Source: Burkholderiales bacterium (GTDB lineage: Bacteria; Pseudomonadota; Gammaproteobacteria; Burkholderiales; SG8-41). Taken from it: 49,351 nt of DNA. The stretch covers positions 1 through 49,351 of the forward strand of contig JALHND010000007.1 in NCBI GenBank assembly GCA_022843705.1. The letters run 5' to 3'. Below, in pieces: positions 34,063 through 41,252 of this stretch. A model generated the notes under the pieces. The model searched no databases. It worked only from the letters and a program-made list of their open reading frames with translations, and had not been told where the DNA came from. The position numbers and the translations under genes are program-made. How positions within the stretch are numbered: position 1 is the first letter of the stretch; every line of letters starts with the position of its first letter.

Positions 34063-34707
34063 TTGAATCCCGCCAAGCGCAAGACCATTTTCGGGCGTTT
34101 CCGCGCCGCCAATCCCGAACCGCGGGGTGAACTGGAATATGCCTCGGCCTTCGAACTGCTGGTCGCTGTGATCCTTTCCGCTCAGGCGACCGACAAAAGC
34201 GTGAACCTGGCCACGCGCGGACTCTACAGGAAGGCCAACACCCCGCAATCACTGCAGAAACTGGGCGTATCCGGCCTGGAGCAATACATCAAGAGCATCG
34301 GCCTCTACCGCACCAAGGCCAAAAACATCATTGCCACCTGCGGCATCCTGCTCGAAAAACATGGCGGCGAAGTGCCGCGGGACCGCGAGGCGCTCGAGGC
34401 CTTGCCCGGGGTCGGCCGCAAAACCGCGAATGTCGTGCTCAACATCGCCTTCGGTGAACCGACGATCGCCGTCGATACCCACATTTTCCGCATCGCCAAC
34501 CGTACCGGGCTGGCGCCGGGAAAGGATCCGCTGGCCGTGGAACGCAAGCTGCTCAAAGTGACGCCGGAAGAGTTCCGCCTGCATGCGCACCATTGGCTGA
34601 TCCTGCACGGCCGCTACATCTGCACTGCGCGCAAGCCGCGCTGCCCGGAATGCCTGATCAGCGACCTTTGCGAATTCCGCGGCAAAACCGCGGCCCCCGT
34701 GGCATAA
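34063..34707 (+). CDS. nth: Endonuclease III (DNA glycosylase/AP lyase)
   Basis: A 214-residue base-excision repair enzyme that removes oxidised pyrimidines. The helix-hairpin-helix LPGVGRKTANVVLN contains the catalytic lysine, and the catalytic aspartate is in VDTHIFRIANR. The C-terminal [4Fe-4S] loop C-x6-C-x2-C-x5-C is complete (CTARKPRCPECLISDLC). The start appears to be TTG at 34063, which begins MNPAKRKTIF as homologues do. A two-way terminator follows. Confidence 0.96.
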   Translation: MNPAKRKTIFGRFRAANPEPRGELEYASAFELLVAVILSAQATDKSVNLATRGLYRKANTPQSLQKLGVSGLEQYIKSIGLYRTKAKNIIATCGILLEKHGGEVPRDREALEALPGVGRKTANVVLNIAFGEPTIAVDTHIFRIANRTGLAPGKDPLAVERKLLKVTPEEFRLHAHHWLILHGRYICTARKPRCPECLISDLCEFRGKTAAPVA

Positions 34708-34744
34708 AAAAACCGCGCATGCCTTGCCGGCAGCGCGGTTTTTT
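34705..34744. terminator. Bidirectional terminator between nth and the cytochrome c genes
   Basis: AACCGCGC and its partner GCGCGGTT form the stem, flanked by an A run on the left and a T run on the right. It can therefore stop both nth (plus) and the cytochrome genes (minus), which converge here. Confidence 0.88.
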
Positions 34745-34763
34745 CTTGCGGACCCTGCGGCGG

Positions 34764-35090
34764 TCAGTATTTGACGGTCAGGCCCTGCTGGCGCGAGTAG
34801 AACGCGGCCAGATCTTCGATGTCGCGCTTGGACAGGCTGGCTGCCAGCGGCGCCATGATCGCGTTCTTGCGCTCACCCGACTTGTAATCCGACAGCGCCT
34901 TGACCAGGTAATCGTAATGCTGCCCGGCAAGCCGCGGGAAATCCGCAACAGCGCTGTTGCCGTCCGGTCCGTGGCAGGCGGCGCAGGTTTTCGACTTTTC
35001 CTTGCCCGCTGCAGGGTTGGCGGCATGCGCCGTGGCACCGGCAAAAACCGCAGCGGTGCCGGCGATCCACAACATTTTGCTGATCATCAT
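34764..35090 (-). CDS. Small periplasmic cytochrome c (class I)
   Basis: A 108-residue exported mono-haem cytochrome c. The signal peptide ends at AHA, the haem motif is CAACHG near residue 37, and IMAPLAA provides a likely methionine ligand. The sequence FPRLAGQHYDYLVKALSDYKSGER is characteristic of cytochrome c-553/c4-like subunits. ATG 35090 is preferred, behind GAGGGG. It lies eight bases after its paralogue and ends at the shared terminator. Confidence 0.93.
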   Translation of the reverse strand: MMISKMLWIAGTAAVFAGATAHAANPAAGKEKSKTCAACHGPDGNSAVADFPRLAGQHYDYLVKALSDYKSGERKNAIMAPLAASLSKRDIEDLAAFYSRQQGLTVKY

Positions 35091-35098
35091 TGCGCCCC

Positions 35099-35443
35099 TC
35101 ATTTCGAAGCCGCCTGCACCGCAGGTGCCGCGTAGTATGCCGCAACGTCGGCCATGTCCTGCTCCGACAGGCCCGCGGCAATGGCGCGCATCGACGGATG
35201 GGTGCGGTCACCGTTCTTGTAGGCCTGCAGCGCCTTGACGATATAGGCGGCGTGCTGGCCACCCAGCTTGGGCACGTTGTAGGTCACGGGAAACGCGGTC
35301 TTGTAGCCGGGAATGCCGTGGCAGCCGATGCACATCGAAACCTTTTCCTTGCTGGCGGCCGGATTGGCTTCCGCAGCCACCGACAGGGCCGGTGACAGTG
35401 CGGTCAGCCCCAGGCACAGGCTGATGGCGGGTATCCGTTTCAT
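35099..35443 (-). CDS. Small periplasmic cytochrome c (class I), paralogue
   Basis: A 114-residue exported mono-haem cytochrome c with a signal peptide (MKRIPAISLCLGLTALSPALSVAAEA) and the haem motif CIGCHG. The segment VPKLGGQHAAYIVKALQAYKNGDR aligns with that of the downstream cytochrome, so the two arose by tandem duplication or form the two halves of a c4-like electron carrier. The ATG at 35443 follows AGGAAAGAG. It is the first gene of the pair; the promoter lies in the 95-bp gap to the SulP gene. Confidence 0.93.
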   Translation of the reverse strand: MKRIPAISLCLGLTALSPALSVAAEANPAASKEKVSMCIGCHGIPGYKTAFPVTYNVPKLGGQHAAYIVKALQAYKNGDRTHPSMRAIAAGLSEQDMADVAAYYAAPAVQAASK

Positions 35444-35502
35444 GAAAGCGCTCTTTCCTGTTTTTGGACGTTGCAGGGCGCAGATTATAGCCCAAAAGAT
35501 TT

Positions 35503-35533
35503 GCTGATTGCCCAGCAAAATTAGCTGATTGCC
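35503..35533. repeat. Direct repeat GCTGATTGCC, 21-bp spacing
   Basis: GCTGATTGCC occurs at 35503-35512 and again at 35524-35533 in the divergent gap between the cytochrome c pair and the first SulP gene. A 21-bp period equals two helical turns, as expected of an operator bound on one DNA face. The cognate protein is unknown. Confidence 0.45.
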
Positions 35534-35538
35534 GAGTC

Positions 35539-37416
35539 ATGGCTCCATGTCTGATAATCGGCACAGTCGCATCGGGAAACCCATTGAAGTTTTCATTCCT
35601 CACTGCGCACGAACTGCAAACGTTCGCGCTAAGGCTTTTTCCGTTCCTGCAATGGTGGCCGATGGTCGACCGCCGGACCCTGCGCGCCGACGCGCTGGCC
35701 GGCCTGACCGGTGCGGCGGTCGTGCTGCCGCAGGGCGTCGCCTTCGCGACCATCGCCGGCCTGCCGCCGGAATACGGGCTTTACGCGGCCATGGTTCCCG
35801 CGGTCATCGCCGCCCTGTTCGGATCGAGCTGGCACCTGGTATCGGGCCCCACGACCGCAATCTCGATCGTCATCTACTCGACGATGAGCGGCATCGCCGT
35901 GCCCGGCACCCCCGAATACATCCGCCTGGTGCTGATGGTGACCTTCCTCACCGGCATCTTCCAGCTGGCCATGGGGCTGGCGCGCATGGGCGCGCTGGTC
36001 AACTTCATCTCCCATACCGTCGTGCTCGGATTCACCGCCGGCGCCGGCCTGCTGATCATGAGCACCCAGCTGCCGCACTTCCTCGGCATCCCGATGCCCC
36101 GCGGCATCTCCTTCGCGGAGACGCTGCAGCTGACGGCGGCCGGCATCGACCAGATCAACTGGTACGTGGCATCGGTCGGCACGCTCACCCTGCTCGTCGG
36201 CGTGTTCGTGCGGCGGCGCTACCGGCGCCTGCCCTACATGATCGTGGCCATGATCGCCGGCAGCCTGTATACCGCTGCGCTGGGACTGATTCCGCAGCTT
36301 GACGCGCGCAACCAGATCGAAACCGTCAAGGCGCTGTCCGGGATATTCCCCCAGTTTTCGGCACCGGATTTTTCGCTGGAATCCCTGCGCAAGACCGCAT
36401 CCATCGCCGTGGCAATCACCATGCTCGGCCTGACCGAGGCCGTGTCCATCGCGCGCGCCATTGCCGTGCGCTCGGAGCAGCGCATCGACGGCAACCAGGA
36501 ATTCATCGGCCAGGGCCTGTCCAACATCGCCGGCAGTTTCTTTTCCGCCTACGCCTCCAGCGGCTCGTTCAACCGCAGCGGCGTCAATTACGAGGCAGGG
36601 GCGCGCACACCGCTGGCGGCCGTGCTCTCCTCCGTATTCCTGCTGTTGATCGTGCTGCTGGTGGCTCCGCTGGTGCAGTTCCTGCCCGTGCCGACGATGG
36701 CCGGCATCCTGTTCATGGTTGCCTGGGGCCTGATCGACATCGCGCAGATCCGCAACATCATCCGCACCAGCCTGCCGGAGAGCATCGTCCTCGGCGTCAC
36801 GCTGCTGGCCACGCTGTTCGTGCAGCTCGAGTTCGCCATCTATGCCGGCATCCTGCTGTCGCTGATGCTGTACCTGAAGCGCACCTCGCACCCGGTGATA
36901 CTCGACGTCAAACCCGATCCGGAGGAAGGCAGCTACCACTACTCGGCGGACACCGGACTGCCCGACTGCCCGCAGCTGAAGTGTGTACGCATCAACGGTT
37001 CGCTGTTTTTCGGGGCAGTCGACCATGCGCAGCAGATACTGCAGAAATACGGCGAACGCACGCCGCAGAAACACCTGCTGATCGTTGCCAGCGGCATCAA
37101 CTTCGTCGACGTCGCCGGCGCGGAAATGCTCGCCCACGAAGCCAAACGCCGGAGGCGGGCAGGCGGCGGCCTTTATTTCTACCGGATCAAGGATGAGGTT
37201 GTCCGCCTGCTCAAACGCGGCGGCTACATGCGCGACATCGGCGAGGACCATGTCTTCCCGGTGAAACACCCGGCACTGGCGACCATCTACCCCCGGCTGG
37301 ACGTCGCGACCTGCCGCGACTGCAGGCTGCGCATATTCCGTGAATGCCGTGACCGGCTTCCCGACGGCTCGCCACGCAACGAACCGGCGCAGACTTCAGC
37401 GGGGTCGGCAGCATGA
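35539..37416 (+). CDS. SulP-family anion transporter with STAS domain (first of tandem pair)
   Basis: A 625-residue inner-membrane transporter of the SulP/SLC26 family, which move sulfate, bicarbonate or other anions. The membrane part begins at ALAGLTGAAVVLPQGVAFATIAGLPPEYGLYAAM and includes SGPTTAISIVIYSTMSG. The STAS domain is C-terminal (LKCVRINGSLFFGAVDHAQQIL, then GINFVDVAGAEMLAHEA). The last 40 residues contain a cysteine-rich piece (CRDCRLRIFREC). The start is uncertain: ATG at 35539 is used, but TTG at 35584, behind GGGAAA, is a fair alternative. It overlaps the second transporter by four bases (ATGA). Confidence 0.9.
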   Translation: MAPCLIIGTVASGNPLKFSFLTAHELQTFALRLFPFLQWWPMVDRRTLRADALAGLTGAAVVLPQGVAFATIAGLPPEYGLYAAMVPAVIAALFGSSWHLVSGPTTAISIVIYSTMSGIAVPGTPEYIRLVLMVTFLTGIFQLAMGLARMGALVNFISHTVVLGFTAGAGLLIMSTQLPHFLGIPMPRGISFAETLQLTAAGIDQINWYVASVGTLTLLVGVFVRRRYRRLPYMIVAMIAGSLYTAALGLIPQLDARNQIETVKALSGIFPQFSAPDFSLESLRKTASIAVAITMLGLTEAVSIARAIAVRSEQRIDGNQEFIGQGLSNIAGSFFSAYASSGSFNRSGVNYEAGARTPLAAVLSSVFLLLIVLLVAPLVQFLPVPTMAGILFMVAWGLIDIAQIRNIIRTSLPESIVLGVTLLATLFVQLEFAIYAGILLSLMLYLKRTSHPVILDVKPDPEEGSYHYSADTGLPDCPQLKCVRINGSLFFGAVDHAQQILQKYGERTPQKHLLIVASGINFVDVAGAEMLAHEAKRRRRAGGGLYFYRIKDEVVRLLKRGGYMRDIGEDHVFPVKHPALATIYPRLDVATCRDCRLRIFRECRDRLPDGSPRNEPAQTSAGSAA

Positions 37417-39557
37417 AGATGCGCGATCGGATATTTCCGTTCCTGCGCTGGCTGCCGCTGCGCGGCACGACCCTGCGCGCCGACGCCATTGCAGGCGCCA
37501 CGGTGGCGATGGTGCTGATCCCGCAATCCATGGCCTATGCCCAGCTCGCGGGACTTCCGGCCTACTACGGACTTTATGCCGCCTTCCTGCCGGTGATCAT
37601 CGGCGCAATGTGGGGCTCTTCGCACCAGCTCGCCACCGGGCCGGTGGCGATGGTCTCGCTGCTGACCGGGTCGGCACTGGCCCAGTTCGCCGCACCGGGA
37701 ACCGCGCAATTCATCGCACTGGCGATCCTGCTGGCGCTGATGGTCGGCGTGATGGAATTGGCAATGGGACTGTTCCGTCTGGGCGCCATTGTCAATTTCC
37801 TTTCCCATCCGGTCATCGTCGGCTTCACCAATGCGGCGGCGATCATCATCGCGCTGTCCCAGTTCAACAAGCTGCTGGGTGTCCACAGCGCGCGTTCAGA
37901 CCGCTTTCTGGCCGATGTGTGGGACGTGCTGCTGCGCGTCGGCGACACCCACCTGCCGACGCTGGCCATGGGCCTGCTCGCGCTGGCGGTAATGCTGCTG
38001 GTGCGCCGTTACCGGCCGGCCTGGCCAGGCGTGCTGATCGCCGTTGCGCTCACCACGGCACTGAGCTGGGCCACCGGTTTCGAGCGCAATGGCGAAGCAG
38101 GCCCGGCCAACTTCCGCGACCCCCAGGTCCGCAACGTGATCGACTCGCTGGTGGCCCTCTCCGCGCGCAGCGGCGTGCTGCGCCAGGAAACGGCGGCGAA
38201 GACCGGCGAGATCGACGATCTGTTCGTCAGCAGCGGGGCCGCCCACCCGCGCCTGATCATGCTCAATGCCGACCTCGAATTCCTCAGGCTGGAGCTGCGC
38301 GCGGTGGAAGCCGAACAGCGCGTGCGTTTTGCCGAGCTGCGGCGGCTGCGCTTCAGCCGCGTCACGGACGATTCCGGCGCAGTTTCCTATCATCTCTCGG
38401 GAACCGCACCGCCGGATGCGGCCAGCGACCGCCGGCGCTGGACCATTTCCGCGATCGACGGCACCCGCATCAGCATGAAGGGCGGCGGCGAAGTGGTCGG
38501 CCGCGTGCCGGCCGGGATTCCTGATCCGGCGCTGCCGCAGTTCGACTGGGACACCCTGATCAAGCTGCTGCCGACAGCGCTGATCATCGCACTGGTCGGT
38601 TTCATGGAGGCCATTTCCATCGCCAAGTCGATGGCCACGCGCACCAGGCAGCGCATTGATCCCAACCAGGAACTGGTCGGGCAGGGGCTGGCCAACATCG
38701 TAGGCAGCCTGTTCCAGGCCTTTCCGGTCAGCGGCTCGTTCTCGCGGTCCGCGGTCAATCTGGCCGCCGGTGCGGCCAGCGGCATGTCATCGGTGGTTGC
38801 CGGCGCCATTGTCCTTGTCACGCTGCTGCTGTTCACGCCGCTGCTCTACCACCTGCCGCAGGCGGCCCTGGCGGCGATCATCATGCTTGCCGTGTTCAAC
38901 CTGGTGAATGTCCCCGCGCTGCTGCACGCCTGGAAAGCACACCGCCACGACGGCATAGCCGCGGTGGTGACCTTTCTCGCCACTCTCAGTTTCGCGCCCC
39001 ACCTCGACACCGGCATCCTGATCGGCGCGGCGCTGGCGATCGTGCTCTATCTCTACCGCACCATGCGCCCGCGGGTCGCCGTGCTCGGTCGCCACCCCGA
39101 CGGCACACTGCGCGACGCGCAACTGTTCGGACTGCCCACCAGCGAACGCCTGATCGTCATCCGCTTCGACGGCTCCCTGTTTTTTGCCAACGTGCCCTAC
39201 TTCGAGGATGTGATCCTCGACCAGGCCGCGAAACACCCGGAGGCGCGTTACATCCTGATCGTCGGCGACGCCATCAACGAACTCGATGCGTCAGGGGAGG
39301 AAATGATCAGGCACCTTGCCCGGCGCCTTCAGGACAACGGCGTGACCATGGTGTTCAGCGGGCTTAAACGGCAGGTGCTCGGCATCATGGAGAAAACCGG
39401 ACTCTACGCGTCGATAGGCGCCCAGCATTTTTTCCGGACCGAGGACATGGCCCTGGAGGCCATCTCGCAATGGCTGCATGATCCCGCATTCGACGAAAAA
39501 TTCTTTCCACTGCGGGTGGCAGCAGGGGGGACCGGGACAGCCACTGCGGAAAAGTGA
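37413..39557 (+). CDS. SulP-family anion transporter with large insertion and STAS domain (second of pair)
   Basis: A 714-residue paralogue of the preceding gene. The core is standard (ATVAMVLIPQSMAYAQLAGLPAYYGLYAAF; SHQLATGPVAMVSLLTGSAL; FMEAISIAKSMATRTRQRIDPNQELVGQG; STAS with VIRFDGSLFFANVPYFEDVI). Between the helix ending near residue 225 and the usual VVGRVPAGIPDPALP segment there is an extra stretch of about 130 residues (roughly 233-362). It contains a predicted coiled coil (LEFLRLELRAVEAEQRVRF). Most SulP proteins have only a short loop here. It is translationally coupled to the first transporter. Confidence 0.92.
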   Translation: MKMRDRIFPFLRWLPLRGTTLRADAIAGATVAMVLIPQSMAYAQLAGLPAYYGLYAAFLPVIIGAMWGSSHQLATGPVAMVSLLTGSALAQFAAPGTAQFIALAILLALMVGVMELAMGLFRLGAIVNFLSHPVIVGFTNAAAIIIALSQFNKLLGVHSARSDRFLADVWDVLLRVGDTHLPTLAMGLLALAVMLLVRRYRPAWPGVLIAVALTTALSWATGFERNGEAGPANFRDPQVRNVIDSLVALSARSGVLRQETAAKTGEIDDLFVSSGAAHPRLIMLNADLEFLRLELRAVEAEQRVRFAELRRLRFSRVTDDSGAVSYHLSGTAPPDAASDRRRWTISAIDGTRISMKGGGEVVGRVPAGIPDPALPQFDWDTLIKLLPTALIIALVGFMEAISIAKSMATRTRQRIDPNQELVGQGLANIVGSLFQAFPVSGSFSRSAVNLAAGAASGMSSVVAGAIVLVTLLLFTPLLYHLPQAALAAIIMLAVFNLVNVPALLHAWKAHRHDGIAAVVTFLATLSFAPHLDTGILIGAALAIVLYLYRTMRPRVAVLGRHPDGTLRDAQLFGLPTSERLIVIRFDGSLFFANVPYFEDVILDQAAKHPEARYILIVGDAINELDASGEEMIRHLARRLQDNGVTMVFSGLKRQVLGIMEKTGLYASIGAQHFFRTEDMALEAISQWLHDPAFDEKFFPLRVAAGGTGTATAEK

Positions 39558-39645
39558 ACGGAAACCCGTGACAATGCCACCGGGTCATCGGCCGCGCGGC
39601 GCCTGCCACTATAATGTGCGCCCACGACCCCGGAGCACAGCTCTC

Positions 39646-40200
39646 ATGGCAAACCGCCTTTCGAAAATAGTCACCCGCACCGGGGACGACGGCAGCACCG
39701 GCCTGTCATCGGGCAGCCGCATCGGCAAGGACCACAGGCGCGTTGCCGCGATGGGGGATGTCGATGAACTGAACAGCGCCATTGGCGTGTTGCTCGCCGA
39801 GGAGTTGCCCCCGGCGGTGCGCAGCGCGCTGACCGGCATACAGCACGACCTCTTTGACCTCGGCGGAGAACTCAGCCTGCCGGGTCATGCGCTGGTCGGC
39901 GAAACACATCTGCAGCGCATCGACGGCCTGATCGGCGGCTTCAACGGTGAATTGCCGCCCCTGCGGGAGTTCGTGCTGCCGGGCGGGACCCGTGCCGCCG
40001 CACTGGCCCATGTGGCGCGCACCGTGTGCCGCCGCGCCGAACGCACGCTGGTCGCGCTGGCCGGCGAGGAATCCATCGGCCCCCTGCCCGTGCAGTATCT
40101 CAACCGCCTGTCCGACCTGCTGTTTGTGCTTGCACGGACCTGCAACCGCGCAGGCGGCAAAGGCGACGTGTTGTGGCAACAGGGCCGTGATCGCGGCTGA
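39646..40200 (+). CDS. Cob(I)alamin adenosyltransferase, PduO type
   Basis: A 184-residue trimeric enzyme that transfers adenosyl from ATP to cob(I)alamin. The N-terminal ATP-binding stretch KIVTRTGDDGSTGLSSGSRIGKDHRRVAAMGDVDELNSAIG is diagnostic, as are RRAERTLVAL and LNRLSDLLFVLARTCN. ATG 39646 starts the conserved MANRLSKI; a TATAAT-like -10 lies at 39610-39615. It converges with the BtuF-like gene, a matching cobalamin function. Confidence 0.96.
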   Translation: MANRLSKIVTRTGDDGSTGLSSGSRIGKDHRRVAAMGDVDELNSAIGVLLAEELPPAVRSALTGIQHDLFDLGGELSLPGHALVGETHLQRIDGLIGGFNGELPPLREFVLPGGTRAAALAHVARTVCRRAERTLVALAGEESIGPLPVQYLNRLSDLLFVLARTCNRAGGKGDVLWQQGRDRG

Positions 40201-40211
40201 TTGCCGTCTGC

Positions 40212-41102
40212 TCAGCGCCGCGCGGCACGCACCGCGTCAAGATGCATGCAGACCTGCCGCGCGCCCTCCAGCAGGCGCGGTGTCGGGCGCTGGATCAGAT
40301 CCGGCGCAATGTGGTGCGCCGGCATCATTGACAGCGGCGGCGGCAGGCCCGCCCAGCGCGCGGCAAAGGTGGTGGCCGTCTCCGCGGAACTGCCGCCGAG
40401 TGCCACTTCCGGTCGCGCCGCGAGCAGGGCTTCCCGCGAAACCTCTGGCGTCAGCGGCCGCAGCCCGCCGAACACGTTGATGCCGCCGCACAAATCAATG
40501 ATTTCGCTGATCACATGCCGCCCGTTGACGGTCATCAGCGGCGCCGGCCAGATCTCGTAAAACACGCGCACCGGAGTACCTGCACGGCGGCGGGCACGCA
40601 GCTCGCCCAGTCCGCGGGCAAATGCCGCGCGGGCGGCGGCCCCGGTGCCCGGCGTGCCGGCCAGCACGGCAAGGGCCTCGATACCGCGCCCCACCTCCTC
40701 CAGCCTGGCGGCATCGGAAACAAACACCGGCAAGCCGGCTCGCTCGATCCGCGCGACCGTTTCGGCCGGCGTACCGCTGCGCCACGCGAGCACCAGGTCG
40801 GGTTTCAGTACAAGCAGGCGCTCGACATCGACATGCAGCGCATCGCCCACCACCGGCAGTGACCTTGCCTCGGGGGGATGGTTGCTGAAGCGCGCGACAC
40901 CCGCGAGCCGGGCACCGGCGCCGGCCGCAAAAACCAGCTCCGTCAGGTGCGGCGTCAGCGTGACCATGCGCTGCGCCGGCCGCTGCAGGCGAATGATGAC
41001 GCCGCGATCATCGGTGACCTCGACCGGTTCGCCCCGCAACGGCGCTGCAGCCATTGCAAATGCAAAGGCCGCAACAACGCGCAACCGCCATTGCCGGCTC
41101 AA
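40212..41102 (-). CDS. btuF: BtuF-like cobalamin-binding periplasmic protein
   Basis: A 296-residue helical-backbone metal/cobalamin receptor of the TroA/BtuF superfamily. The two lobes are recognisable from RMVTLTPHLTELVFAAGAGARLAGVARFSNHPPEA and VNGRHVISEIIDLCGGINVFGGL. The neighbouring cobalamin adenosyltransferase supports cobalamin rather than iron-siderophore binding. I chose TTG at 41102: it gives a clean signal peptide (LSRQWRLRVVAAFAFAMAAA), whereas the ATG at 41177 lies inside a perfect TATAAT (41181-41176) that looks like its promoter. No btuC or btuD gene is in the window. Confidence 0.82.
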   Translation of the reverse strand: MSRQWRLRVVAAFAFAMAAAPLRGEPVEVTDDRGVIIRLQRPAQRMVTLTPHLTELVFAAGAGARLAGVARFSNHPPEARSLPVVGDALHVDVERLLVLKPDLVLAWRSGTPAETVARIERAGLPVFVSDAARLEEVGRGIEALAVLAGTPGTGAAARAAFARGLGELRARRRAGTPVRVFYEIWPAPLMTVNGRHVISEIIDLCGGINVFGGLRPLTPEVSREALLAARPEVALGGSSAETATTFAARWAGLPPPLSMMPAHHIAPDLIQRPTPRLLEGARQVCMHLDAVRAARR

Positions 41103-41252
41103 GAAACACCGCCCTGTTGCCGTAAGAACCTTTGGGCACCCGCGCGCGCAGACTGCAGCGGAATCAATAAATTTCATTATAAACAACAGCTTGGATTGTG
41201 ATTATTCGGCTGTGAAGCTGCCGGCCGGGGCAGCGCCGCAGCCGGAACTTCC

